Origin: Stutzerimonas stutzeri
Lineage (GTDB): Bacteria; Pseudomonadota; Gammaproteobacteria; Pseudomonadales; Pseudomonadaceae
NCBI RefSeq assembly: GCF_000952685.1
Contig: NZ_JYHV01000015.1
Span: 186,001 to 250,000, forward strand
Direction: 5' to 3'
DNA length: 64,000 nt
The notes under the pieces are model-generated. The model was not told where the DNA came from and searched no databases. It saw only the letters and a list, made by a program, of their open reading frames with translations. Within the stretch, counting starts at the first letter, position 1. Each line of letters begins with the position of its first letter. Of this stretch, positions 11,464 to 20,788 are shown in pieces. The translations under genes were made by a program, and so were the position numbers.

Positions 11464-12176
11464 CGCCCATGGCCGACCGCGACCAGCTGCGACTGGATGA
11501 TCTGCATGCTTTCTATGGCGAGTCCCATATTCTTCACGGTGTCGATCTGGTCGTCGGGCGGGGCGAGCTCGTCACGCTGCTCGGCCGCAACGGTTCCGGT
11601 CGCAGCACGACGTTGCGCGCAATCATGAACATGGTCGGGCGACGCACCGGCTCCATCGTGATCAACGGCAACGAAACCATCGGCATGCCGGCCCACCAGG
11701 TTCCAAGGCTCGGCGTTGGCTACTGTCCCGAAGAACGAGGCATCTTCTCCAGCCTCAGTGTCGAGGAAAACCTGCTGCTGCCGCCCACTGTCCGCAGCGG
11801 TGGCATGGGGCTGGACGAACTCTACGAGATGTTCCCCAACCTGTATGAGCGCCGTTTCAGCCAGGGCACGCGATTGTCCGGCGGCGAGCAGCAGATGCTC
11901 GCCATGGCGCGCATTCTACGTACCGGCGCCAACCTGCTGCTGCTCGATGAGATTACCGAAGGCCTGGCCCCGGTGATCGTGCAGAAGCTCGGCGAAGTGC
12001 TGATCAAACTGAAGAAACGCGGGCTGACCATCGTGCTGGTGGAGCAGAACTTCCGCTTTGCCGCCCCTCTGGCCGATCGTCATTACGTGATGGAGCACGG
12101 CCGGATCATCGAAGAGATCAGTGCTGCAGAACTGGATTCGAAAAAGGAGTTTTTGAATAGCTGTCTGGGGGTCTGA
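11460..12176 (+). CDS. ABC importer ATP-binding protein, LivF type, with Arg in place of the Walker A Lys
   Basis: Second ATPase of the importer (238 aa). It has an intact signature LSGGEQQML, Walker B LLLLDEITEGLAP and H-loop VEQNFRF. The Walker A reads GRNGSGRST: the invariant lysine is arginine, encoded by CGC at 11601-11603. Everything else looks functional and the gene is uninterrupted. LivF and LivG form a heterodimer, so one altered site could leave the transporter active with a single competent or asymmetric ATP site. Start ATG overlaps the livG-type stop. Confidence 0.88.
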   Translation: MTPMADRDQLRLDDLHAFYGESHILHGVDLVVGRGELVTLLGRNGSGRSTTLRAIMNMVGRRTGSIVINGNETIGMPAHQVPRLGVGYCPEERGIFSSLSVEENLLLPPTVRSGGMGLDELYEMFPNLYERRFSQGTRLSGGEQQMLAMARILRTGANLLLLDEITEGLAPVIVQKLGEVLIKLKKRGLTIVLVEQNFRFAAPLADRHYVMEHGRIIEEISAAELDSKKEFLNSCLGV

Positions 12177-12270
12177 CGGCCCTTTTCGTCAGGAAGTCCC
12201 GCCGGTTCGAAGTGCACGCCGGCCAATACACCAAGAGCCACAACAACAAAAACAAACACAGTGGGTGAAT

Positions 12271-13488
12271 ATGAAAACCATCAAGAAGACCGCAGCTGCC
12301 GTTCTGGTTTCCAGCATGATCGCCGGTGCCGCGCAGGCCGAAATCAGCAACGACGAAGTTCGCATCGGCTATCTCGCCGATATGTCCGGAACCTACCGTG
12401 ATCTGTCCGGCCCGGGCGGCCTCGAAGCACTGCAAATGGCGATCGAAGACTTCGGCGGCACGGTCAATGGCAAGAAGATCGTGACCTTTAACGCTGATGA
12501 CCTGAACAAGCCCGACGTGGGCGCCAACACCGTGCGGCAGTGGATCGACGAGCGCAATGTGGACATGGTGACCGGCATGGTGGCCAGCTCCGTAGTGCTG
12601 GCGGCGGCCAAGGTCGTGGAGCAGGGCGGCAAGCTGGCGCTGATTTCCGGCGCGGCCGCATCGAGCATTACCAACGAGTACTGCTCGCCCAGCCATATTC
12701 ACTGGACCTACGATACCTTCGCGTTGGCCAACGGCACCGCTAATGCAGTGCTCAAGGATGGCGGCAAGAGCTGGTTCATCCTCACCGCCGACTATGCCTT
12801 CGGTCACGCCATGGAGGCCGATATCACCAAAGTCGTTGAGGCTGAGGGCGGGAGCGTGGTCGGCACCGTTCGCCATCCGTTCCCGAGCAGTGACTTCTCG
12901 TCCTACATCCTGCAGGCACAAGGGTCCGGCGCTGACGTGGTCGCCCTGGCAAACGCCGGCGCCGACACGGTGAACTCGCTCAAGACCGCCAGCGAGTTCG
13001 GTGTGACCCAGTCCGGTCAGAAACTTGCCGGGATGGTGGTGTTCCTTAACGACATCCACGCGATGGGGTTGGACGTAACCCAAGGCCTGATGCTGACCAC
13101 CGGTTGGTACTGGGACATGAACGAGGAATCCCGCGCCTGGGCCAAGCGTTATTTCGATCGCGTCGGCCGCATGCCGGGCATGGTGCCGGCCGGCATCTAC
13201 TCGGCGACCATGCACTATCTCAACGCCGTGAAAGAAACCGGCAGTGATGATGCTCAAGTGGTTCGTGCGCAGATGGCCAAGACGCCGATCAACGACATGT
13301 TCGCCAAAAACGGCAGCATCCGCGAGGACGGGCGCATGGTGCATGACATGTATCTGGTCAAGGTGAAAACCCCAGCCGAATCCAAGGGCGAGTGGGACCT
13401 TTACAAAATGGTCAGCACCATCCCTGGCGATGAAGCGTTCCGGCCTATAGGCGAAAGCCAGTGCCAGAAGATGGCGGCGAAGAACTGA
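12271..13488 (+). CDS. Periplasmic substrate-binding protein of the HAAT-family importer
   Basis: Type I periplasmic binding protein (Peripla_BP_6 / LivK-like, 405 aa). The signal peptide runs from MKTIKKTAAAVL to cleavage after AQA, before EISNDEV. The first strand IGYLADMSGTYRDLSGPGG is the typical ligand-lip region of the family. An in-frame GTG at 12265 is an alternative start. Its ligand decides the operon's function. It resembles the ABC binding proteins found beside acyl-CoA metabolism genes rather than classical LivJ/LivK, but this is an impression only. Confidence 0.9.
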   Translation: MKTIKKTAAAVLVSSMIAGAAQAEISNDEVRIGYLADMSGTYRDLSGPGGLEALQMAIEDFGGTVNGKKIVTFNADDLNKPDVGANTVRQWIDERNVDMVTGMVASSVVLAAAKVVEQGGKLALISGAAASSITNEYCSPSHIHWTYDTFALANGTANAVLKDGGKSWFILTADYAFGHAMEADITKVVEAEGGSVVGTVRHPFPSSDFSSYILQAQGSGADVVALANAGADTVNSLKTASEFGVTQSGQKLAGMVVFLNDIHAMGLDVTQGLMLTTGWYWDMNEESRAWAKRYFDRVGRMPGMVPAGIYSATMHYLNAVKETGSDDAQVVRAQMAKTPINDMFAKNGSIREDGRMVHDMYLVKVKTPAESKGEWDLYKMVSTIPGDEAFRPIGESQCQKMAAKN

Positions 13489-13568
13489 CTCGCCCGATCC
13501 GTGCCTTTACCTGGCCGGCTCTCGCCAGAGCGGCTGGGTACCCCGGAAAATTCCTTGGGTAGTGAATC

Positions 13569-14456
13569 ATGACTCTCGTTTTCGGCGTCCCCCTGAGCGT
13601 TCTGTTCGGGCAGCTACTGCTCGGCCTGATCAACGGGTCGTTCTATGCGCTGCTGAGCCTTGGTCTGGCGATCATCTTCGGCCTGCTGCGCATCATCAAC
13701 TTTGCCCACGGCGCGCAGTACATGCTCGGCGCCTTTGCGGCGTTTCTCGGGCTGAACTACCTGGGCATCAATTACTGGGCGGCACTGTTGCTATCGCCCT
13801 TGCTGGTCGGGCTGCTTGGCATCGGAATCGAGCGCGGCCTGCTGCGCCGCATCGCTGGGGAAGATCATCTGTACGGCCTGCTGCTGACCTTCGGCCTGGC
13901 GCTGATCGTCGAAGGCAGCTTCGTCAAACTGTTCGGCGTCTCGGGTTCATCCTATCCAATGCCGGACATGCTCAAGGGCGGGCATAACCTGGGCTTCATG
14001 TTCCTGCCGACCTACCGTGGCTGGGTCATTGTTGCAGCGCTGACGGTGTGCTTCGCCACTTGGTACATGATCGAGCGAACCCGGTTGGGCTCCTATCTGC
14101 GCGCTGGTACCGAAAACCCCAAGCTGATGCAGGCCTTCGGCATCAACGTACCGCTGTTGATCACCCTGACCTATGGGTACGGTGTGGCGCTTGCTGCCTT
14201 TGCCGGCGTGCTGGCTGCGCCGATCTACGCGGTGACGCCGGGCATGGGCTCGAATCTGTTGATTGTGGTGTTCGCCGTAGTAGTGATCGGTGGTATGGGT
14301 TCGATCATGGGCGCGATCATTACAGGGCTCGCCATGGGGCTGATCGAGGGACTGACCAAGGTGTTCTATCCCGAGGCGGCAAACACGGTGATTTTCGTGA
14401 TCATGGTTCTGGTCCTGCTGGTTCGCCCCGCCGGCCTGTTTGGTAAGGAGGCATGA
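13569..14456 (+). CDS. ABC importer permease, LivH type
   Basis: Inner membrane permease (295 aa) with about eight hydrophobic helices. LINGSFYALLSLGLAIIFGLLRIINFAHGA is split across the first two helices and is the LivH family signature region; ENPKLMQAFGINV forms the cytoplasmic EAA-like coupling loop. It follows the binding-protein gene by 80 bp and overlaps the start region of the next permease. Confidence 0.92.
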   Translation: MTLVFGVPLSVLFGQLLLGLINGSFYALLSLGLAIIFGLLRIINFAHGAQYMLGAFAAFLGLNYLGINYWAALLLSPLLVGLLGIGIERGLLRRIAGEDHLYGLLLTFGLALIVEGSFVKLFGVSGSSYPMPDMLKGGHNLGFMFLPTYRGWVIVAALTVCFATWYMIERTRLGSYLRAGTENPKLMQAFGINVPLLITLTYGYGVALAAFAGVLAAPIYAVTPGMGSNLLIVVFAVVVIGGMGSIMGAIITGLAMGLIEGLTKVFYPEAANTVIFVIMVLVLLVRPAGLFGKEA

Positions 14457-14458
14457 AC

Positions 14459-15469
14459 ATGTCGACTCAAGAAAGCGTTCAAGCGTCTCCGGTGGCCACG
14501 CGAGCCAACGCCGAACGCGAGCGCCGCCGTGCTGCGATGCGCCGCAAATACCTGTTCTACGTGGTGCTGTTGGGGCTGGCGCTGGTGGCGCCGATGATGG
14601 TTTACCCCGTGTTTCTGATGAAGCTGCTGTGCTTCGCGTTGTTCGCCTGCGCCTTCAATCTGCTTTTGGGCTATGCGGGCTTGCTGTCCTTCGGGCATGC
14701 GGCGTTCTTCGCCTGTGGCGGGTATATCACCGGCTACATGCTCAGCAGCTACAGCGGCCTGAGCACCGAGCTGGGTATTCTCGCCGGCACGCTGGCATCG
14801 ACAATATTGGGGCTGATCTTCGGACTGCTGGCTATCCGTAGGCAGGGCATCTATTTCGCGATGATCACCCTGGCGTTGGCGCAGATGGCCTTCTTCGTCT
14901 TCGTGCAGGCACCGTTCACAGGCGGCGAAAACGGTATGCAGGGCGTGCCGCGCGGGTTCTTGCTGGGCCTGTTCGACATGCAGAACAACATGGCGCTGTA
15001 CTACTTCGTGCTAACGGTGTTCGTGTTCGGTTTCGCCATCATTCAGCGCACCATTCACTCACCATACGGCCAGGTGCTCAAGGCTATTCGCGAAAACGAA
15101 CCCCGGGCGATATCGCTCGGCTACAACGTCGATGCGCACAAGTTGCTGGCATTCGTCATCTCTGCGGCGTTGACTGGCCTGGCCGGCTCGACCAAGACTG
15201 TGGTGTTCCAGCTCGCCTCGTTGACCGATGCGCACTGGCACATGTCCGGCGAAGTGATCCTGATGACCTTGCTGGGCGGCGTCGGCACTATTCTCGGTCC
15301 GATCGTGGGTGCGACGGTGGTGGTGACTTTGCAGAGCTCGCTATCCAACGGGCCGCTGGGCGAGTGGGTGCATGTGATTCTGGGCGTGATTTTCGTGCTC
15401 TGCGTGCTGCTGTTCCGCTCCGGCATCGTGGGTTGGCTGGAGCGGCTGATCAAACGCAATTTCAAGTAA
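14459..15469 (+). CDS. ABC importer permease, LivM type
   Basis: Second permease (336 aa): a basic N-terminal tail of about 30 residues, then eight to nine hydrophobic helices and the coupling loop AIRENEPRAISLGYN. The ATG at 14459 is chosen because AAGGAGG ends 7 nt before it; the ATG at 14453 would sit almost on the ribosome site. It completes the importer. Confidence 0.92.
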   Translation: MSTQESVQASPVATRANAERERRRAAMRRKYLFYVVLLGLALVAPMMVYPVFLMKLLCFALFACAFNLLLGYAGLLSFGHAAFFACGGYITGYMLSSYSGLSTELGILAGTLASTILGLIFGLLAIRRQGIYFAMITLALAQMAFFVFVQAPFTGGENGMQGVPRGFLLGLFDMQNNMALYYFVLTVFVFGFAIIQRTIHSPYGQVLKAIRENEPRAISLGYNVDAHKLLAFVISAALTGLAGSTKTVVFQLASLTDAHWHMSGEVILMTLLGGVGTILGPIVGATVVVTLQSSLSNGPLGEWVHVILGVIFVLCVLLFRSGIVGWLERLIKRNFK

Positions 15470-15784
15470 AAGGCGACCGGAAGCGGAGACAGGAGGCGTC
15501 CGGGTCCCCAGGCAGGACCGATCGCACAGCAGTAGCTCGCCAATGGTAGGAGAGTTACCCGGGTGAAGCGGCCAGGGTTGGGCGGTCCGGTGGGCATTCG
15601 CTGCGGGGCGCGCCTCTCACGAAAGCGGGCCGGTGTGGGTGCCAAAGCCGCGGTGAGCAAGCGCACGCCAATTGGGGAGGTCCCGCATGCGACGTTCGGT
15701 AGATACGGTCTGTGGGGAGCCCCGCCCCCGGGGCGAAGCTGTCTAGCGGTGAGATAGCCCTGCAGTCGCGCAGGGCCTTGTTGC
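15470..15784. other. Intergenic region between the ABC operon and a convergent enoyl-CoA hydratase gene
   Basis: No convincing gene in 315 bases. Short open frames lack ribosome sites and codon bias. Near the right end (15757-15776) a 7-bp stem GCCCTGC / GCAGGGC with a 6-nt loop could act as a weak bidirectional terminator; the T-run after it is poor. Confidence 0.6.
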
Positions 15785-16561
15785 TCAGGCGTTTTTCCAG
15801 CTCGGGCGGCGTTTTTCCAGGAAGGCATTGACGCCTTCCTTCTGATCCTGGGTATCGAACAGTTCCGCGAACAGCTCACGCTCGGAGGCCCAGCCATCGG
15901 CGTGGGTCTCGTTGCGTGCATTCATCACCAGGCGCTTGCAGCGGCTGATGGAGGACGGGCTCTGTGCGCTGACGCCTGCTGCGAGCTTGAGCGCAGCCTC
16001 GAGCGATTGTCCGCGTGGGACGACTTCCTCGACCAGGCCAATCTTCTCGGCCCGCTGTGCATCGATGCGCTCGCCACAGAGAATCATGCGCTTGGCCCAG
16101 CCTTCGCCCACCAGCCAGGGCAGGTTCTGGGTGCCACCAGCGCAGGGCAGCAGGCCGACGCTCGCTTCGGGAAGCGCCATTTGCGCCTGTTCCTCTGCGA
16201 TGCGGATGTCGCAGGCCAGCGCGCATTCCAGGCCGCCACCCATGGCGTACCCGTTGATCGCCGCGATGGAAACGCCGCGAAAACGCGTCAGCGCATTGAA
16301 GGCATGGCCGAAGCGCTCGGCTACTTCGCGGGCGCTGGCCTTGTCGCCGTCGGCGAATTGTTTGAGGTCGGCACCGGCCGAGAAGAACTTTTCACCCTGA
16401 CCAGTGATGACCAGCGCATACACGTTCGGATCGTCGTTGAGCTGACCGATCAGTTGTTCCAGCAAGGCCAGCGACTCGCGGTCCCAAGTATTGGCCGGCG
16501 GGTTGGCGATGGTCAGCAGGGCGGTGTGGTCGCGTATCTCGAGCTGGATCTTCTGGCTCAT
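15785..16561 (-). CDS. Enoyl-CoA hydratase
   Basis: Crotonase-fold protein of 258 aa. The oxyanion-hole segments FSAGADLKQFA and GYAMGGGLECALACD are present, and both catalytic glutamates of true hydratases can be placed (GGGLE and LPEASVGLLP). It is divergent from a LysR gene and close to HSD10-type dehydrogenase, thiolase and acyl-CoA dehydrogenase genes. Hydration of tiglyl-CoA in the isoleucine pathway is therefore plausible. Confidence 0.88.
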   Translation of the reverse strand: MSQKIQLEIRDHTALLTIANPPANTWDRESLALLEQLIGQLNDDPNVYALVITGQGEKFFSAGADLKQFADGDKASAREVAERFGHAFNALTRFRGVSIAAINGYAMGGGLECALACDIRIAEEQAQMALPEASVGLLPCAGGTQNLPWLVGEGWAKRMILCGERIDAQRAEKIGLVEEVVPRGQSLEAALKLAAGVSAQSPSSISRCKRLVMNARNETHADGWASERELFAELFDTQDQKEGVNAFLEKRRPSWKNA

Positions 16562-16737
16562 GTCGGTTCCTTCTCGTTGGAATGATGTGCACGTCGTAAG
16601 GCGAGCAGGGTTCGATGAACGAGCCTAGCAGTGTAAAAATAGTAAACACATGCGACTAAATGCAGATGTATTCTGTTTTTTTGCACAGCCGGCCCTGTTG
16701 GCGTGCGCGCGATGACCTCACGGATCTGGAGCCTACG

Positions 16738-17628
16738 GTGGATTGGGACAACCTGCGTTTCTTTCTCGAACTGTCGCGCGCGGGCAAGTTGACGGTGGCG
16801 GCGCGGCGCCTGGCGGTCGATCACACCACGGTCGCGCGCCGGGTGCAGGCACTGGAAAAGGCGCTGGACAGGCAGCTGTTCATCCGCGCCAAGGCGGGCT
16901 ATCGGTTGTCCGAAGCCGGTCGTGAATTACTCACCCAAGCCGAGGCGATGGAGAGCGCCATTACCTCCATCGAACAGCCGAGCCTGACGGCTGACAAACT
17001 CTCCGGTCAGGTCCGCATCGGCGCGACCGAGGGCTATGGCACGCTGATGCTGGCCGGACAACTGGCCACGCTCACCCGCGACTACCCGCACCTCAGCGTG
17101 GATCTGCTGGCCGTTCCGCGCTCGGTGCGTCTGGCGCGCCATGAAGCGGACATCGTCATCACGCTGGAACGGCCGGAACGTGGCCCCTACGTGATCACCA
17201 AGCTGACCGACTACGTGTTGCGGCTCTACGCGTCGGAGGCCTATCTCGCTCAACATCCGCCCATCCGCAGCCGTGAAGATTTGAGCCACCACGTGTTCGT
17301 CAGCTATATCGAGGACCTGCTTTACAGCAAGGAGCTGTTCTTCCTCGACGAGATCGTTCGCCCCCGTCAGCATTCGCTGCGCAGTACCAGCATTCTTGCG
17401 CAGCAGGAAGCCGTCGCCGCCGGGGCCGGGCTTGCGATACTGCCCGCATTCTCCGCACGCAAGGAGCCGTTGCTCAAGGAGGTGCTGGTCGACGAAATCG
17501 AGTTCACCCGTACGTTCTGGATGCTGATGCCCGTGGAAAACAAGGACCTGGCGAGGATGCGCGTGTGCTGGGATTTTCTCCGCGCCGTCGCCGCCAGCAG
17601 CCAGGATCAGATGATGGGGCGCGCATGA
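16738..17628 (+). CDS. LysR-family transcriptional regulator
   Basis: A 296-aa regulator with an N-terminal winged HTH (residues about 1-60, WDNLRFFLELSRAGKLTVAARRLAVDHTTVARRV) and a LysR substrate-binding domain. The start is GTG at 16738: GGAG is 6 nt upstream and homologues begin at DWDNLRFF; a longer upstream frame has no support. It is divergent from the enoyl-CoA hydratase gene and overlaps the AraC-family gene by 4 bp, so it probably controls one or both neighbouring acyl-CoA blocks. Confidence 0.9.
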   Translation: MDWDNLRFFLELSRAGKLTVAARRLAVDHTTVARRVQALEKALDRQLFIRAKAGYRLSEAGRELLTQAEAMESAITSIEQPSLTADKLSGQVRIGATEGYGTLMLAGQLATLTRDYPHLSVDLLAVPRSVRLARHEADIVITLERPERGPYVITKLTDYVLRLYASEAYLAQHPPIRSREDLSHHVFVSYIEDLLYSKELFFLDEIVRPRQHSLRSTSILAQQEAVAAGAGLAILPAFSARKEPLLKEVLVDEIEFTRTFWMLMPVENKDLARMRVCWDFLRAVAASSQDQMMGRA

Positions 17629-18644
17629 TCCGCGAGGACAAGGGCACCATTTCGGTCCAGTTGGTGCACGAGGCACTGCTGGCCTTTACGACGCCGGTGC
17701 TGCCTGTTCAGGCCCTGCTGGATAACCTCGGACTTTCGCCAATCGCGCTCGACGACTCGGAGGCGCGGGTCGATGTGACTGAATACAGCAAGCTCTGGCG
17801 GCGACTGGCACGGCATTTCGACGATGAATTCTTCGGCATGGATGCGCGGCGAATGCGAGTCGGCAGCTTTGCCTTCGTCTGCCGCGCAGCGATGGCGCAG
17901 CCGACCTTGGACAGTGCGATGCAAGTGGCGCTGGACTTCTTCGGGTTAACCTTCGAAGCCTTCCGCGGCGAACTGAACCGTAGCGAAAGTCTGGCCGAGA
18001 TCGTGCTGCTGGAGCGCGATACGTCGCCACGACGGGCATTTACCTACTTCACCTTCTGGATGTTGCTGCATGGGCTGGCGTGCTGGCTGGTCGGGCGGCG
18101 CATTCCGTTGCTGGCGGTGGAGCTGCGCTGCGACGAGCCTGACTACAGCGATGACTATCGTGTGATGTTTTCGGACAACCTGCGGTTTTCGCGTTCCACC
18201 ACGCGCCTTATATTCGCCGCCGAGGTGCTGGGTCTGCCCGTTCGCCGTAGTGAGTCCGAACTGCATGGCTTCCTGGCCCAGGCGCCAGCGAACATTCTGG
18301 TCCGGTACCGTGATGACACCAGTCTGGCCAGCCGCATCAAGGCGAAATTGCGCGGGCTGCCGGCCGAGCAATGGCCGACCAGCCACCTGCTGGCTCAAGA
18401 ACTGTGCGTTTCGCCGTCGACCCTGCGCCGTCGGCTGGCCGAAGCCGGGCTGCCGTACCAGACCATCAAGGACTTGGTGCGGCAGGAAATGGCGACCTTG
18501 TGGCTAGCCGATGCCGCCATCACCTATGGCGAAATCGCCGATCGCCTCGGCTTTGCCGATGTCAGCTCCTTCTACAAGGCGTTCCGCAAATGGACCGGGA
18601 CCAACCCCGGCCAGTACCGCCGACTGATTCTGGGTACGGTCTAG
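17625..18644 (+). CDS. AraC-family transcriptional regulator
   Basis: A 339-aa protein with an N-terminal ligand-binding domain of the Arabinose_bd (PF12625-like) type and a C-terminal double HTH (ELCVSPSTLRRRLAEAGLPYQTIK, then ITYGEIADRLGFADVSSFYKAFRKWTG, read as two helices-turn-helices). The ATG sits in an ATGA overlap with the LysR stop. It precedes the dehydrogenase/thiolase/acyl-CoA dehydrogenase operon by about 170 bp and is its most likely activator. Confidence 0.9.
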   Translation: MIREDKGTISVQLVHEALLAFTTPVLPVQALLDNLGLSPIALDDSEARVDVTEYSKLWRRLARHFDDEFFGMDARRMRVGSFAFVCRAAMAQPTLDSAMQVALDFFGLTFEAFRGELNRSESLAEIVLLERDTSPRRAFTYFTFWMLLHGLACWLVGRRIPLLAVELRCDEPDYSDDYRVMFSDNLRFSRSTTRLIFAAEVLGLPVRRSESELHGFLAQAPANILVRYRDDTSLASRIKAKLRGLPAEQWPTSHLLAQELCVSPSTLRRRLAEAGLPYQTIKDLVRQEMATLWLADAAITYGEIADRLGFADVSSFYKAFRKWTGTNPGQYRRLILGTV

Positions 18645-18811
18645 ACTTCAGTCAGGTCAGATTGGCCAAAACGGTCAGCCAGATTGAGAAGAACGACCAT
18701 TGTCCGCACCGATCGGGCTGATGAAGATGCCGCCAAGGGGATCGCTTGGGCGCCGGCCTTGACCATAGGTGCCTGCGGCGGCGATCTCGGACGCTTTCGA
18801 GAGGTTGTGCT

Positions 18812-19579
18812 GTGGACATTCAAGACAAGGTTTTCCTGATCACCGGAGGCGCCTCCGGGCTGGGCGCGGCGGCTGCCGAAATACTGCTGCTGGCCGGTGC
18901 GAAAGTCGTGCTGGCGGACATCAATACCAAGCTGCTGAACGAGCGCTGCGAGACGTTGGGCGCCAATGCCCTGGGTGTGATCACCAACGTATGTGACGAA
19001 GCTGCGGCGCAGGGGGCTGTGAATGAGGCGGTGGAGCGGTTCGGCGCGCTGCACGGGCTGGTCAACTGCGCCGGCGTTGCCAGCGGCGAAAGAATACTCG
19101 GTCGTCAGGGGCCGCATGGTCTGGACAGTTTCGGCAAGGTCATCGGCCTCAACCTGATCGGTACTTTCAACATGCTGCGCCTGGCTGCCGAGGCCATTGC
19201 CAGGAATGAACCGGACGCCGAGGGCAATCGCGGCGTGATCATCAATACGGCCTCCGTCGCGGCCTACGACGGCCAGATCGGCCAGGCTGCCTATGCGGCC
19301 TCCAAGGGTGGTGTGGTCGCGATGACGCTACCGGCCGCACGTGAATTGGCACGCCACGGCATTCGGGTCATGACCATCGCCCCCGGCGTGTTCGAGACGC
19401 CGATGATGGCCGGCATGACTCAGGAAGTGCGCGATTCACTGGCCGCAGGCGTGCCGTTCCCTCCGCGGCTGGGTCGCGCGCCGGAATACGCAGCGTTGGT
19501 ACGCCATATCATCGAAAACGACATGCTCAACGGTGAAGTGATCCGCCTCGACGGTGCGCTGCGCATGGCCGCGAAATAA
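18812..19579 (+). CDS. HSD10-type 3-hydroxyacyl-CoA dehydrogenase (SDR family)
   Basis: A 255-aa short-chain dehydrogenase with the nucleotide motif TGGASGLG, the NCAG motif and the catalytic YAASK. The [14 protein letters not shown] segment is typical of the type II 3-hydroxyacyl-CoA dehydrogenase (HSD17B10) group. That group oxidises 2-methyl-3-hydroxybutyryl-CoA in isoleucine breakdown. Start GTG at 18812, preceded by GAGAGG. It is 12 bp from the thiolase gene, the next step of the same pathway. Confidence 0.9.
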   Translation: MDIQDKVFLITGGASGLGAAAAEILLLAGAKVVLADINTKLLNERCETLGANALGVITNVCDEAAAQGAVNEAVERFGALHGLVNCAGVASGERILGRQGPHGLDSFGKVIGLNLIGTFNMLRLAAEAIARNEPDAEGNRGVIINTASVAAYDGQIGQAAYAASKGGVVAMTLPAARELARHGIRVMTIAPGVFETPMMAGMTQEVRDSLAAGVPFPPRLGRAPEYAALVRHIIENDMLNGEVIRLDGALRMAAK

Positions 19580-19591
19580 TCGGAGACAGCA

Positions 19592-20779
19592 ATGAACAAC
19601 GATCCAATCGTGATTCTGGGCTCGGCCCGCACGCCCATGGGCGGTTTCCAGGGCGATCTGAAAAGCCTCAGCGCGCCGGAGCTGGGCGCGGCGGCGATTC
19701 GCGCTGCAGTGGAGCGCAGCGGTGTTTCAGCCGAACAGGTGCAGGAGGTGCTGATGGGCTGCGTGCTACCAGCCGGCCTCGGCCAGGCACCGGCACGTCA
19801 AGCCGCGCTTGGCGCCGGGTTAGGCAAGGCAACCGCTTCCACCACGCTGAACAAAATGTGCGGCTCGGGCATGCAGGCGGCGATCCTCGCCCATGACGCG
19901 CTGCGCGCTGGCAGCGTCGACCTGATCGTTGCCGGTGGCATGGAAAGCATGTCCAACGCGCCGTACCTGCTGGAAAAGGCCCGCGGCGGCTACCGCATGG
20001 GCCACGGCAAGGTGCTTGACCACATGTTCCTCGACGGCCTCGAGGACGCCTACGACAAGGGCCGCTTGATGGGTACCTTTGCCGAGGACTGCGCGCAGAA
20101 TCATGGTTTCAGCCGTGAGGAGCAGGATGCCTACGCGGTGACCTCACTGCAGCGGGCGCGCGACGCCATTACCGCTGGCCGTTTCGCCAGTGAAATCGTC
20201 CCGCTGGAGGTCACGCAGGGTCGTGAGCAGCGCACCGTGCGCGATGACGAACAGCCGCCCAAGGCAATGCCGGAGAAGATTCCGTCTCTCAAGCCGGCGT
20301 TTCGCGAGGGCGGCACTGTTACCGCAGCCAACTCCTCCTCGATTTCCGATGGCGCCGCCGCGCTGGTGCTGACGCGACGCTCCCGGGCCGAAAAGCTCGG
20401 CCTGAAGCCGCAAGCGGTGATCCATGGCCACGCGGTATTCGCCGATGCGCCCAACCTGTTCCCGACCGCGCCCATCGGTGCCATCCACAAGCTGCTGGAG
20501 CGCACCGGCTGGCGTCTCGACGAGGTGGATCTGTTCGAGATCAATGAGGCCTTCGCCGTAGTCAGCATGGTCACCATGCGCGAGCTCGGTCTGGATCACG
20601 CCAAGGTCAACGTCAACGGCGGCGCCTGCGCGCTTGGCCACCCGATCGGTGCATCCGGTGCGCGCATTCTCGTCACGCTGCTCGCCGCGCTGCGCGACCG
20701 TGGGCTGCGCAAGGGCATTGCGGCCATCTGCATCGGCGGTGGCGAAGCGACCGCTATGGCCGTCGAACTACTCGACTGA
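19592..20779 (+). CDS. Acetyl-CoA C-acyltransferase (thiolase)
   Basis: A 395-aa degradative-type thiolase. The acyl-accepting cysteine is Cys90 in NKMCGSGM, with [17 protein letters not shown] (catalytic His) and the C-terminal [10 protein letters not shown] (second Cys). Context suggests cleavage of 2-methylacetoacetyl-CoA to acetyl-CoA and propionyl-CoA. It is flanked by the HSD10-type gene (12 bp) and an acyl-CoA dehydrogenase gene (9 bp), a tight operon. Confidence 0.93.
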   Translation: MNNDPIVILGSARTPMGGFQGDLKSLSAPELGAAAIRAAVERSGVSAEQVQEVLMGCVLPAGLGQAPARQAALGAGLGKATASTTLNKMCGSGMQAAILAHDALRAGSVDLIVAGGMESMSNAPYLLEKARGGYRMGHGKVLDHMFLDGLEDAYDKGRLMGTFAEDCAQNHGFSREEQDAYAVTSLQRARDAITAGRFASEIVPLEVTQGREQRTVRDDEQPPKAMPEKIPSLKPAFREGGTVTAANSSSISDGAAALVLTRRSRAEKLGLKPQAVIHGHAVFADAPNLFPTAPIGAIHKLLERTGWRLDEVDLFEINEAFAVVSMVTMRELGLDHAKVNVNGGACALGHPIGASGARILVTLLAALRDRGLRKGIAAICIGGGEATAMAVELLD

Positions 20780-20788
20780 GGAATTGCC

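Noticed and set aside
15563-15757. 64-residue frame after the ABC operon
   Set aside because: Arg/Gly/Pro-rich with no start signal; typical of random GC-rich DNA.
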